From Frigoribacterium sp. PhB160 (lineage in GTDB: Bacteria > Actinomycetota > Actinomycetes > Actinomycetales > Microbacteriaceae), in contig NZ_RKIE01000002.1 of the NCBI RefSeq assembly GCF_003751785.1, positions 434,001 to 498,000 on the forward strand: 64,000 bases of DNA, written 5' to 3'. Below are positions 26,251 to 35,171 of the stretch, one piece after another (within the stretch, counting starts at the first letter, position 1; each line of letters starts with the position of its first letter). The notes beneath the pieces are model-generated. The model saw only the letters and a program-made list of their open reading frames with translations, had not been told where the DNA came from and made no database searches. Both the position numbers and the translations under genes were made by a program.

Positions 26251-26955
26251 GTGGACGACGACGCACGAGGCCCCGTCGCGAGACGTGCAGCGGACGAGCT
26301 CGCGGGGCTGGTCGGGGTCGTCGAGGCCCTGCTCGCGGAGCGCGGCGGCTGCGAGTGGAACCGGGCGCAGACCCCCGAGTCGCTCGTGCCGTACCTCGTG
26401 GAGGAGTCGTTCGAACTGGTCGAGGCCATCGAGGTCGGCTCCGCCGCCGACCGGCGGGAGGAGCTCGGCGACGTGCTCTACCAGGTCGTGCTGCATGCGG
26501 CGTTGGCCGCCCGGGAGGACCAGGCGGCCTTCGACCTGGCCGACGTCGTCCGCGACGTCGCCGAGAAGGCCGTTCGCCGGCACCCGCACGTCTTCGGGGG
26601 CGAGACCGCGGACGACCTCGGCGACGTCGTCCGCCTCTGGTCGGAGGCCAAACGGGTCGAGAAGTCCTCGCGCCGGAGCGCCTACGACGGCATCGCCGTG
26701 GGGTTGCCCGCGCTCGCCCGCGCGGCCAAGATCGACGACCGGCGCGCGGCGGCGGGGCACCTGCCCGTCGGGGACGCCCTGGCCTCCCGCGCAGCGGACG
26801 GCGAGCTGGCCTGGGGGCGTTCCGTGCTCGCCGCGATGGACGCCGCGATGGACGCCGCGGGCCCCGAGGGCATCGACGCGGAACGCGCGGTGCGCCGGGC
26901 CGTCCGCGAGCGGGAGACCGCGCTGCGAGCCACCGAGAACGGCACCACGGGGTAG
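26251..26955 (+). CDS. mazG: Nucleoside triphosphate pyrophosphohydrolase MazG
   Basis: A 234-residue house-cleaning enzyme hydrolysing aberrant NTPs to NMP and pyrophosphate. The MazG metal-binding helices are seen as VEESFELVEAIEVG and REELGDVLYQVVLHAALA (about residues 50-85), with DVVRDVAEKAVRRHPHVFG further on; a weaker second half follows. The GTG at 26251 was chosen because of the strong ribosome site GAGGAGG 5 nt upstream; an ATG at 26206 is in frame but lacks one. In other actinobacteria mazG also follows mfd. Ends at a strong hairpin. Confidence 0.92.
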   Translation: MDDDARGPVARRAADELAGLVGVVEALLAERGGCEWNRAQTPESLVPYLVEESFELVEAIEVGSAADRREELGDVLYQVVLHAALAAREDQAAFDLADVVRDVAEKAVRRHPHVFGGETADDLGDVVRLWSEAKRVEKSSRRSAYDGIAVGLPALARAAKIDDRRAAAGHLPVGDALASRAADGELAWGRSVLAAMDAAMDAAGPEGIDAERAVRRAVRERETALRATENGTTG

Positions 26956-26987
26956 CGGAGCGACAGGGCCCAGCTCGGAGAGAAGGG

Positions 26988-27024
26988 CCGGGGTGCCAGT
27001 CGACCCGAACGACTGACACCCCGG
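26988..27024 (+). terminator. Hairpin after mazG
   Basis: Arms 26988-27002 and 27010-27024 pair over 15 bp with one mismatch around a 7-nt loop (ACCCGAA). No T-run follows. It lies 33 nt after the mazG stop. The rest of the 410-nt gap to the TetR gene holds an AT-rich pocket (27181-27220) and the small upstream ORF described below. Confidence 0.7.
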
Positions 27025-27196
27025 CGGATCGCGGCGCCTCACCGACCCGAACGACGAGGCGTCGCCCACGTGCAGCTCGATCGCGCCGGACCTGGGCCAG
27101 CAGCGCGGACGAACCGTGATCACGTGTCGTCGGCGACCTAGGCCCTCGAAGGATCAGATCCGGGGGACGCGACCACCGACTCATTAAATGTAGAGG

Positions 27197-27209
27197 TTCA
27201 CGTGGTGAA
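27197..27209. promoter_or_regulatory. TTCAC-GTG-GTGAA inverted repeat in an AT-rich pocket
   Basis: A perfect 5-bp inverted repeat around GTG, within about 40 bp that are clearly AT-richer than the surroundings (TCATTAAATG nearby). Candidate regulator site upstream of the TetR gene; no direct evidence of function. Confidence 0.3.
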
Positions 27210-27284
27210 ATGTCAACGTCGGTCTTCCAGGATCTCGCCCAGCGGAGCACGCTGCGGGCGACTCGACCTCGCCGGTCGGCCAGC

Positions 27285-27302
27285 ACAGACGTCTGTTATG
27301 GT
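27285..27302 (+). promoter_or_regulatory. 12-bp palindrome abutting the -10 box upstream of the TetR gene
   Basis: ACAGACGTCTGT (27285-27296) is a perfect palindrome that directly abuts a TATGGT -10 box (27297-27302). A bound regulator there would block RNA polymerase, so autorepression by the TetR protein downstream is plausible. Confidence 0.45.
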
Positions 27303-27307
27303 GCGAC

Positions 27308-27382
27308 ATGGCTGTCGGTGAGGCGCAGGGCTGTGCCGACTCGTCCGTGCGAAGGAGGGGCTCCGATGCCTCGCAGACCTGA
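27308..27382 (+). CDS. Possible 24-residue leaderless upstream ORF overlapping the TetR start
   Basis: An ATG lies 5 nt after a TATGGT -10 box and opens a 24-codon frame (starting MAVGEAQG, ending SDASQT) that stops at 27380-27382, 17 nt inside the TetR gene in another frame. The TetR ribosome site (GAAGGAGGGG) lies within it. Such an arrangement could couple translation of the regulator to the small ORF. There is no homology evidence, so this is a weak call. Confidence 0.35.
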   Translation: MAVGEAQGCADSSVRRRGSDASQT

Positions 27383-27953
27383 TCCGACCCGCAAGCCCGA
27401 GCTGCTCGGGCAGATCCTCGAGCACCTCCGCGGTCGCTCCCTCGCCACCGTGTCGTTCCGCACCCTCGCCGAGGCCCTCGGCGTCAGCACCTACGTCTTC
27501 GTCTACCACTTCGGCAACCGCGCCCAGCTGATCGGCGAGATCGTCCGCGCCGTCGTCGGGCGCAACGACGCCCTGCTCGAGGTCGACCCCGCCGGTCTCG
27601 ACGAGGCGGCGTTCTCGAAGCACGTCGGCAAGCTGTGGGCCGAGGCGTCGAGCGAGCGAGGCCGCGACATGCAGCGCCTCGCGTTCGAGGCCGCCTTGCT
27701 CGAGGTCGTGGCCGCCGACGACGAGGGCACGGCTCGGGGGGCGGTCTCGCGGTGGCACGAGTTCGTGACGGCGTGGCTGACGTCCCGCGGCGTGCCCGCC
27801 GCCCGGGCCAAGACCGAGGCTCGCGCGTTCGTCGACGGCCTGCACGGCCTGCAGTACGACGCTGTCGTCGGCCGCGACGTCAAGCCCGTCTCGACGGCGT
27901 TCAAGACCCATCTCGAGTCGTTCGTCTCGAAGGTGCCGACGCTGGCCCGGTAG
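27366..27953 (+). CDS. TetR family transcriptional regulator
   Basis: A 195-residue regulator. The N-terminal helix-turn-helix is LATVSFRTLAEALGVSTYVFVYHFGNRAQLIGEIV broken here as VSFRTLAEALGVS and TYVFVYHFGNRAQL (about residues 28-60); the rest is a ligand-binding helical domain with no recognisable specificity. The start PRRPDPTRKPELLGQIL and the ribosome site GAAGGAGGGG 6 nt upstream fix the ATG at 27366. The same chromosomal spot in mycobacteria also carries a TetR gene near mfd. Target genes are unknown. Confidence 0.88.
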   Translation: MPRRPDPTRKPELLGQILEHLRGRSLATVSFRTLAEALGVSTYVFVYHFGNRAQLIGEIVRAVVGRNDALLEVDPAGLDEAAFSKHVGKLWAEASSERGRDMQRLAFEAALLEVVAADDEGTARGAVSRWHEFVTAWLTSRGVPAARAKTEARAFVDGLHGLQYDAVVGRDVKPVSTAFKTHLESFVSKVPTLAR

Positions 27954-28083
27954 CAGCACCACTCGAGCACGCCCTCGGTCACGTCTCCGTGCCCCTCCGT
28001 CCGTGCCCCTCCGGGGTGCTGGTGTCTCGCCCTCCGTCCCTCGTGTGCCGCCCCGGCGACTGATGGGGTGCGCCGGTGGTGCG

Positions 28084-28112
28084 GCGGGTCAGCTGCTGGG
28101 CAGCTGACCCGC
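28084..28112 (+). terminator. Perfect 12-bp hairpin between the TetR gene and hisS
   Basis: GCGGGTCAGCTG (28084-28095), loop CTGGG, CAGCTGACCCGC (28101-28112). It lies 130 nt after the TetR stop and could be a terminator or an operator. The 332-nt gap holds no other gene that I can see. Confidence 0.55.
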
Positions 28113-28273
28113 CTCGGCCCCCTCACCGCAGGGAAGGGAGGGCGCCTGCGTCGGCGGCGTGCAACCCGATCCACGACGACGACTCGTTCACGGTACATGG
28201 AATGTCACATGGACCACAAGGCCTTCCTCGTGCGGTCTCCGGCACCGGCCGTCGAGGCCGCCCGCGGCTCTGG

Positions 28274-28279
28274 GATGAT
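28274..28279 (+). promoter_or_regulatory. -10 box of hisS
   Basis: GATGAT ends 6 nt before the ATG at 28286; predicted leaderless start. Confidence 0.4.
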
Positions 28280-28285
28280 GGGCAG

Positions 28286-29533
28286 ATGCCCTCACACGTG
28301 ACCCCGCCGCGCGGGATGCGAGACTTCCTGCCCGCCGAGAAGCGTCGACGCGAGCGGGTGCTGTCGACGATCCGCGACGTCTACCGGTCGTTCGGCTTCG
28401 ACGAGATCGAGACCCCGGTCGTCGAGGGCACCGAGTACCTCCACTCCGGCCTCGGCGGCGACAACGAGAAGCAGGTCTTCGCGGTGCTCCGCCGCGGCCT
28501 CGACGTCGAGGCGCTGCGCGCGGCCGGCTCGCCCCTCGACCTGGCCGACCTCGGCCTGCGCTTCGACCTCACGGTGCCGCTGGCCCGGTTCTACGCCTCG
28601 CACCGCGGCGAGCTGCCGACGGTCTTCCGCGCCGTGCAGGTGGCGCCCGTGTGGCGGGCCGAGAAGCCGCAGAAGGGCCGGTATCGCCAGTTCGTCCAGT
28701 GCGACATCGACATCCTCGGCGAGGCCGGGCCCCTGGCCGAGATCGAGCTGATCTCGGCCACCACGGCGGTCCTCGCGCAGCTCGGCCTGACCGAGACGAC
28801 CATCCGCGTCAACGACCGCCGCGTGCTCCTCGGCGTCCTGGCGCACTGGGGCGTGCCCGCCGAGCTGACCGACCGGGCCCTCGTCGAGCTCGACAAGCTC
28901 GACAAGATCGGGGTCGAGGGCGTCGTCGCCCAGCTCGCCGCCCTCGGCGTCGAGGGCGGCGACCTGGCGGCGCAGCTGGGGCAGCTGGGGGAGGCGACCT
29001 GGCAGTCGGTGACCGACGCCGCGCCTCCGGCCTGGCTCGACCGCGAGGCGTTCGGCGACCTGCTCGCCCTCCGGGCGGCCCTCCCCACGGCGACCCTGGT
29101 CTTCGACCCGACCCTGGTGCGCGGCATGGGCTACTACACCGGCACGATCTTCGAGGTGGCGCACCCCGACTTCGCCTACTCGCTGGGCGGCGGCGGGCGG
29201 TACGACGGCATGATCGGCCGCTTCCTCGGCACCGACGTGCCGGCGGCGGGATTCTCGCTGGGCTTCGAGCGCATCGTCGACCTGGTCGAGCTCGGCGAGC
29301 ACGACGACGACGGGCTCGCGCTCGTCCACGACCGGGGCGTTCCCGCGGTCGAGCTCGTCTCGCTCCAGCGCGAGCTGCTGGCCGCGGGAGAGTCGCGGGT
29401 GCGTCTCGTGAAGCGGGCCAAGAACCTCTCGAACCAGCTCGACGGGCTCGCCGCCGCCGGCTTCCGCCGCTTCGCGAGCGTCCGCGGCGGCGAGGCGGCC
29501 GCCGACCTCTCGATCCGTCCCGTCGGCGACTGA
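28286..29533 (+). CDS. hisS: Histidyl-tRNA synthetase
   Basis: A 415-residue class II synthetase charging tRNA-His. Motif 1 region PPRGMRDFLPAEKRRRER, motif 2 FRAVQVAPVWRAEKPQKGRYRQF (split: VWRAEKPQ, KGRYRQFVQCDIDILG), the histidine-binding GMGYYTGTIFEVAHPDF and motif 3 AAGFSLGFERIVDLVE are all present. The anticodon-binding C-terminus (about 330-415) is short but present (RLVKRAKNLSNQL). The ATG at 28286 is supported by a -10 box 6 nt upstream; the upstream in-frame extension was rejected. Confidence 0.95.
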   Translation: MPSHVTPPRGMRDFLPAEKRRRERVLSTIRDVYRSFGFDEIETPVVEGTEYLHSGLGGDNEKQVFAVLRRGLDVEALRAAGSPLDLADLGLRFDLTVPLARFYASHRGELPTVFRAVQVAPVWRAEKPQKGRYRQFVQCDIDILGEAGPLAEIELISATTAVLAQLGLTETTIRVNDRRVLLGVLAHWGVPAELTDRALVELDKLDKIGVEGVVAQLAALGVEGGDLAAQLGQLGEATWQSVTDAAPPAWLDREAFGDLLALRAALPTATLVFDPTLVRGMGYYTGTIFEVAHPDFAYSLGGGGRYDGMIGRFLGTDVPAAGFSLGFERIVDLVELGEHDDDGLALVHDRGVPAVELVSLQRELLAAGESRVRLVKRAKNLSNQLDGLAAAGFRRFASVRGGEAAADLSIRPVGD

Positions 29534-29647
29534 CCCGCCGCGGGGCGGACGGCCGGCGGGCCCCGGGGGCCCGCCTCGCGACGAGGGCCGGAGGCGCGGC
29601 TAGGATCGACCCTGGACCTCGCGTCCCGAAGACCTGACGACTACTGA

Positions 29648-30940
<1,293 letters not shown>

Positions 30941-30969
30941 GCAGCGCCCCGCCGGCCCCGCCGGCGCAT

Positions 30970-31006
30970 GAGAGGCCCGCTCCCCCTCCGGGGGAGCGGG
31001 CCTCTC
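30970..31006 (+). terminator. Strong hairpin after eno
   Basis: A perfect 17-bp stem (30970-30986 with 30990-31006) around a 3-nt loop TCC, 30 nt after the eno stop. No T-run follows it. Confidence 0.8.
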
Positions 31007-31040
31007 GGCGTTCCGTGACCGCGGTGTCGGATGCGTCGTC

Positions 31041-31046
31041 TACCCT
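31041..31046 (+). promoter_or_regulatory. -10 box of the FtsB-like gene
   Basis: TACCCT ends 7 nt before the ATG at 31054; predicted leaderless start. Confidence 0.4.
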
Positions 31047-31053
31047 CGGGTGC

Positions 31054-31593
31054 ATGCCTCGCGAGTCCCAGAACCGACGTGTGCCGGTGACGCTCCCGGC
31101 GACCGAGACCGTGACCGGCGGGTGGCTCCGCAGCCTCCGCTTCTCCGGCTTCAGCCTGCTCATGCTCGTGATCCTCGTGCTGTTCGTCGTCGTGCTCGCG
31201 CCGTCGCTCAAGACCCTGATCCAGCAGCAGCAGCAGATCGCCGCCCTGCAGGACGAGGTCGTCGACCAGCAGGACGACGTCGACGCCCTCCAGGGCGACG
31301 TCGCGCGCTGGAGCGACCCGGCCTACATCGAGGCACAGGCCCGAGACCGACTGCTCTACGTCTACCCCGGCGAGTACAGCTACCTCGTGATGGGCGACAG
31401 CGCCGACGACGCCGGCCCCGGTGCCGCGCCGATCAGCGACACGCTCCAGATGCCGCAGGTCGACTGGGTCGCGGCGATGACGTCGTCCGTCCTCGACGCC
31501 GGCCTCAGCGACGCCCCCGCGACCGAGCTGGTCGCCCCCGACATCAGCGGCGCCCCGGTGCCGTCCTCCTCCCCGACAGGCGGCACCCCGTGA
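31054..31593 (+). CDS. FtsB/DivIC-type septum formation protein
   Basis: A 179-residue single-pass membrane protein. A basic cytoplasmic N-terminus is followed by one helix (GFSLLMLVILVLFVVVLAPSL, about residues 27-50 when read across) and a coiled coil rich in Gln/Asp (LIQQQQQIAALQDEV). The DivIC-like motif WSDPAYIEAQARDRLLYVYPGE is split here as DPAYIEAQARDRL and LYVYPGE. A low-complexity tail follows. It should join the FtsL/FtsQ divisome complex. Neighbours eno and DUF501 match the conserved actinobacterial order. Confidence 0.9.
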   Translation: MPRESQNRRVPVTLPATETVTGGWLRSLRFSGFSLLMLVILVLFVVVLAPSLKTLIQQQQQIAALQDEVVDQQDDVDALQGDVARWSDPAYIEAQARDRLLYVYPGEYSYLVMGDSADDAGPGAAPISDTLQMPQVDWVAAMTSSVLDAGLSDAPATELVAPDISGAPVPSSSPTGGTP

Positions 31594-32144
31594 CGACCCC
31601 TCCCTTCGACCCCGTCTCCGACGACGACGTCCGCATCGTCACCGCGCAGCTGGGCCGCCCCGCTCGCGACGTCATCGGCATCGCCGCCCGCTGCGTGTGC
31701 GGCTCGCCGACCGTCGTGTCGACGAAGCCCCGGCTCGGCGACGGCACGCCCTTCCCGACGCTCTACTACCTGTGCCACCCGGGGGCCACGGCGGCCGTGT
31801 CGACCCTCGAGGCGACCGGCGTCATGGCCGAGCTGACCGACCAGCTCGCCGCCGACGACGAGCTCCGTGCCGGCTACCACCGCGCCCACGAGGCCTACCT
31901 CGACGATCGCGAGGGCGTCGAGCACGTCGACGAGATCGCGCACGTGACCGCGGGCGGCATGCCCGAGCGCGTCAAGTGCCTCCACGCGCTGGTCGGGCAC
32001 TCGCTGGCGGCCGGCCCCGGGGTGAACCCCGTGGGCGACCTCGCCCTGGCCCGCGCGGCCTGGAGCCCCGACGTGTGCCGGTGCCCCGACTGGCTGGCGG
32101 GCGACGCCGACGACGCGACCCGCGCCTCCGGCCGGGTCTCCTGA
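31590..32144 (+). CDS. DUF501 domain protein
   Basis: A 184-residue cytoplasmic protein of the DUF501 family, conserved beside eno and ftsB in actinobacteria; its function is not known. It holds several cysteines (ARCVCGSPTVV, YYLCHPGATAA, DVCRCPDWL) that could bind metal, and AHVTAGGMPERVKCLHALVGHSLA in the C-terminal half (split: GGMPERVKCLHALVGHSLA). The GTG start overlaps the FtsB-like stop (GTGA), so the genes are coupled. Confidence 0.9.
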   Translation: MTTPPFDPVSDDDVRIVTAQLGRPARDVIGIAARCVCGSPTVVSTKPRLGDGTPFPTLYYLCHPGATAAVSTLEATGVMAELTDQLAADDELRAGYHRAHEAYLDDREGVEHVDEIAHVTAGGMPERVKCLHALVGHSLAAGPGVNPVGDLALARAAWSPDVCRCPDWLAGDADDATRASGRVS

Positions 32145-32149
32145 GCGGC

Positions 32150-33409
32150 GTGGGGCGCGGTCGCGCGACGGTCGCCGCGGGCGCCACCGCCCTCGCGGCG
32201 CTCGCGCTGGTCGTCGTGCCCGGCGTGCCCGCGTCGGCCGACGCCATCCGCGACCAGCAGTACTGGCTCGCCGACTACGGCATCGAGCAGGCCTGGCAGA
32301 CCACGCGCGGGGCGGGGGTCACCGTCGCCGTCATCGACACCGGCGTCGACGGGTCCGTGCGCGAGCTGCAGGGCGCCGTCGTGGGAGGCACGGACGTCAG
32401 CGGGGTCGGCGCCGCCGACGGGCAGACCCCGGTGGGCACGGACGACCCGGCGCACGGCACCCTCGTCGGATCGATGCTCGCCGGGCGCGGCACCGGCTCG
32501 GGGGAGGGCGTCGTCGGCGTCGCGCCCGAGGCGTCGCTGCTGTCGGTCTCCGTGGGCTTCGGCACCGCGGCGGTCGACTCGGACACGCAGATCGCCGAGG
32601 CGGTCCGCTGGGCGGTCGACAACGGGGCCGACGTCATCAACATGTCGCTGACGCGCAACACGCTCGACTGGCCGACGAGCTGGGACGACGCGTTCCTCTA
32701 CGCGATGCAGAACGACGTCGTCGTGGTCGCCGCCGCCGGCAACCGGGGCAGCGGCACGACCGAGGTCGGCGCGCCGGCGACGATGCCGGGAGTGCTCACC
32801 GTGGCCGGGGTCGACCGGTCGGGGACCGCGAGCTTCGACGCCTCGAGCCAGGGCATCTCCATCGGCGTCGCGGCGCCCAGCGAGGGGCTCGTGGGCGTCG
32901 GGCCCGGCGACGTGCACTACAGCTGGAACGGCACGAGCGGCGCCACGCCCCTCGTCGCCGGCATCGTGGCGCTGGTCCGCAGCGCGCACCCCGAGCTCGA
33001 CGCCGACGACGTCATCAACCGCGTCGTCTCCACGGCGACGCCGAAGGGCTCGTCGCGTCCCGACCCGCTCTACGGCTACGGGCTCGTCGACGCCGCCGCG
33101 GCGGTCACGCGGGCCGTGCCGTCGGTGTCGGCGAACCCGATGGGCGACCTGCAGGCGTGGATCACCCTGCACCGTCGAGCAGCCGCCCCCGAGCCCTCGG
33201 CCGCGGCGTCGGTGCTGCCCGAGGGCCCGGCCCCGGTGCCCACGCCCGAGACGCGCGAGGGCGAGCGGCTCTCCGCGCTGCTGCCGACCGTCGAGACGAT
33301 GAGGTCGACGGGCATCCCGCTGATCGTGTTCGGCGTCTTCGGGGGCGCTATGGTCGTGATCGCGGTCGGTGCAGCCCGTCAGTTCAGGCGACGGCACGAC
33401 CGAGGGTAA
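32150..33409 (+). CDS. Secreted S8 (subtilisin-like) serine protease with C-terminal membrane anchor
   Basis: A 419-residue exported protease. Signal peptide at residues 1-30 (LAALALVVVPGVPASADA). The catalytic triad is visible: Asp in VAVIDTGVDG (about residue 60), His in DDPAHGTLVGSMLAG (about 103), Ser in WNGTSGATPLVAGI (about 265). A Pro/Ala-rich stretch leads to a terminal helix (IPLIVFGVFGGAMVVIAVG) and a basic tail, so the enzyme is anchored outside. This is the layout of mycosins of type VII secretion, but no ESX genes are visible here. GTG start 5 nt after DUF501. Confidence 0.9.
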   Translation: MGRGRATVAAGATALAALALVVVPGVPASADAIRDQQYWLADYGIEQAWQTTRGAGVTVAVIDTGVDGSVRELQGAVVGGTDVSGVGAADGQTPVGTDDPAHGTLVGSMLAGRGTGSGEGVVGVAPEASLLSVSVGFGTAAVDSDTQIAEAVRWAVDNGADVINMSLTRNTLDWPTSWDDAFLYAMQNDVVVVAAAGNRGSGTTEVGAPATMPGVLTVAGVDRSGTASFDASSQGISIGVAAPSEGLVGVGPGDVHYSWNGTSGATPLVAGIVALVRSAHPELDADDVINRVVSTATPKGSSRPDPLYGYGLVDAAAAVTRAVPSVSANPMGDLQAWITLHRRAAAPEPSAAASVLPEGPAPVPTPETREGERLSALLPTVETMRSTGIPLIVFGVFGGAMVVIAVGAARQFRRRHDRG

Positions 33410-33448
33410 AGTCGTCGCGACAACCCCACCACAAGGAGATCGTTCACC

Positions 33449-35002
33449 GTGCCCAGAATCCTGATCGTCGGCGGCGGCTACGCCGGTTTCTACACCGCCT
33501 GGAAGCTCGAGAAGTGGCTGCGCGCGGGCGAGGCCGAGGTCACCGTGGTGGACCCGCTGCCCTACATGACGTACCAGCCCTTCCTCCCCGAGGTCGCCGC
33601 GGGGTCGATCGAGCCGCGTCACGCCGTCGTCTCGCTCCGTCGCCACCTCAAGAAGACGACCGTCGTCACGGCCGCCGTCACCAAGGTCGACCACGCGACG
33701 AAGACCGCGACCATCACGCCCGCCGTCGGCGACGCCTGGACGATGGAGTACGACCAGGTCGTCATGACCGCCGGCGCCGTCTCGCGCACCTTCCCGATCC
33801 CCGGCGTAGCCGACGAGGCCATCGGCCTCAAGACCATCGAGGAGGCCGCGGCGATCCGCGACAAGCTCCTCACGAACTTCGCCGCGGCCGCGAACCTGCC
33901 CGCGGGCCCGCAGCGCGACCGCCTGCTGACCGTCACGGTCGTCGGCGGCGGCTTCGCCGGCATCGAGATCTTCGCCGAGCTGCGCAGCTTCGCCAGCGAC
34001 CTGCTCAAGAAGTACCCGACTCTGACGATCGACGACACGCACTTCCACCTCGTCGAGGCGATGGGCCGCATCATGCCCGAGGTGTCGCTCGAGACCAGCC
34101 ACTGGGTGCTGAAGAACCTGGCCGAGCGCCAGGCGACCGTCCACCTCGACACGCAGCTCAAGTCCGCCGTGGGCGGTCTCATCGAGCTGTCGACGGGCGA
34201 GTCGTTCGAGTCCGACCTCATCGTCTGGACGGCCGGCGTCATGGCCAACCCCATGGTCCGCTCGACCGACTTCCCCCTCGAGGAGCGCGGCCGGATCACC
34301 GTCCGTCCCGACCTGCGCATCGTCGACGGCGAGACCGTCGTCCCCGACGCCTGGGCCTGCGGCGACGTCGCAGCCACTCCCGACCTCACCGGCAAGGGCG
34401 TCGGCGGCATGTGCGTCCCGAACGCGCAGCACGCCGTGCGCATGGGCAAGCAGCTCGCCAAGAACATCACCGCGTCGCTGCGCGGCGAGAGCACGACCGA
34501 CTACAAGCACGAGAACCTCGGCGCCGTCGCGGGCCTCGGCATCGGCACCGGCGTCTTCCAGAGCGGCAAGATCGTGCTCAAGGGCTTCCCGGCCTGGGCC
34601 GCCCACCGTGGCTACCACGGCATGGCGATGCCGTCGTTCGAGCGCAAGTTCCGGGTCGTCACCGGCTGGTGGAACAACATGTGGCTCGGTCGCGACATCG
34701 TCTCGCTCGACGACCGCGAGAAGCCCCGTGCGGCCTTCGAGAAGTTCGCGTCGCGCCCCAAGCCGCCCGTCGCCGAGGCTGCACCGGCTGCAGCCCCCGC
34801 GCCCGAGATCGGCCAGCCCGCCGGCGAGCCGGGACCGGCCTACGCGAACCCCGTCGACGACGAGGGCGCGAAGGCCGAGGGCGACGCGGCCTCGAAGCCC
34901 GCTCGCAAGGCCCCTGCGCGCAAGCGCGCGACGACGACGAAGGCCCAGGAGGCGCCCGTCGACGAGAAGGCCCCCGCCGCCGACAAGGCGACCGCCGAGT
35001 AA
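33449..35002 (+). CDS. NDH-2-type NAD(P)H dehydrogenase with Lys/Ala-rich tail
   Basis: A 517-residue FAD enzyme. FAD-binding motif ILIVGGGYAGFYTAWKLE (about residues 4-21), second Rossmann motif VTVVGGGFAGIEIFAELR (about 155-172), and DAWACGDVAATPDLTGKG with CVPNAQHAVRMGKQLAKNI as in type II NADH dehydrogenases. The part about 385-430 (GFPAWAAHRGYHG, RVVTGWWNNMWLGRD) would form the membrane-binding end. A tail of about 75 residues rich in Ala, Pro and Lys (KPARKAPARKRATTTKAQ) is unusual for the family. It feeds electrons to menaquinone without pumping protons. Ribosome site AAGGAGA upstream. Confidence 0.92.
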   Translation: MPRILIVGGGYAGFYTAWKLEKWLRAGEAEVTVVDPLPYMTYQPFLPEVAAGSIEPRHAVVSLRRHLKKTTVVTAAVTKVDHATKTATITPAVGDAWTMEYDQVVMTAGAVSRTFPIPGVADEAIGLKTIEEAAAIRDKLLTNFAAAANLPAGPQRDRLLTVTVVGGGFAGIEIFAELRSFASDLLKKYPTLTIDDTHFHLVEAMGRIMPEVSLETSHWVLKNLAERQATVHLDTQLKSAVGGLIELSTGESFESDLIVWTAGVMANPMVRSTDFPLEERGRITVRPDLRIVDGETVVPDAWACGDVAATPDLTGKGVGGMCVPNAQHAVRMGKQLAKNITASLRGESTTDYKHENLGAVAGLGIGTGVFQSGKIVLKGFPAWAAHRGYHGMAMPSFERKFRVVTGWWNNMWLGRDIVSLDDREKPRAAFEKFASRPKPPVAEAAPAAAPAPEIGQPAGEPGPAYANPVDDEGAKAEGDAASKPARKAPARKRATTTKAQEAPVDEKAPAADKATAE

Positions 35003-35016
35003 CGTCCCGACCCCAC

Positions 35017-35061
35017 CACGACGACGCCCGTCCGCTGCCTCAGCGGGCGGGCGTCGTCGTG
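35017..35061 (+). terminator. Long hairpin after the NDH-2 gene
   Basis: A 21-bp stem with one G-T pair (35017-35037 with 35041-35061) around loop CCT, 14 nt after the stop. It separates the gene from the tRNA downstream. Confidence 0.8.
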
Positions 35062-35081
35062 CGCCGAGGGGGCGCTTCTCG

Positions 35082-35087
35082 TAGGCT
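35082..35087 (+). promoter_or_regulatory. -10 box of the tRNA at 35097
   Basis: TAGGCT lies 9 nt before the tRNA 5' end, at a usual distance for tRNA promoters. Confidence 0.4.
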
Positions 35088-35096
35088 GACCGGGGC

Positions 35097-35171
35097 GCCC
35101 CCGTGGCCCAAATGGATAGAGGCAAGCGACTTAAAATCGCTGAGATCAGGGTTCGAGTCCCTGCGGGGGCA
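35097..35171 (+). tRNA. tRNA-Leu (anticodon UAA) with short variable loop
   Basis: Acceptor arms GCCCCCG and CGGGGGC pair perfectly; D-stem GCC/GGC; anticodon stem AGCGA/TCGCT with loop CTTAAAA, giving anticodon UAA (Leu, codon UUA); T-arm CAGGG-TTCGAGT-CCCTG; discriminator A at 35171. The variable loop is only GAGAT (5 nt), whereas bacterial tRNA-Leu usually has a long arm. The gene is a good cloverleaf, but its amino-acid identity is assigned by the anticodon only. A repeat array starts right at its 3' end. Confidence 0.85.

Noticed and set aside
32150-33409. S8 protease as part of an ESX/type VII secretion locus
   Set aside because: The layout resembles mycosins, but no EccB, EccC, EccD, EccE or WXG100 genes lie nearby; kept as a general membrane-anchored subtilase.
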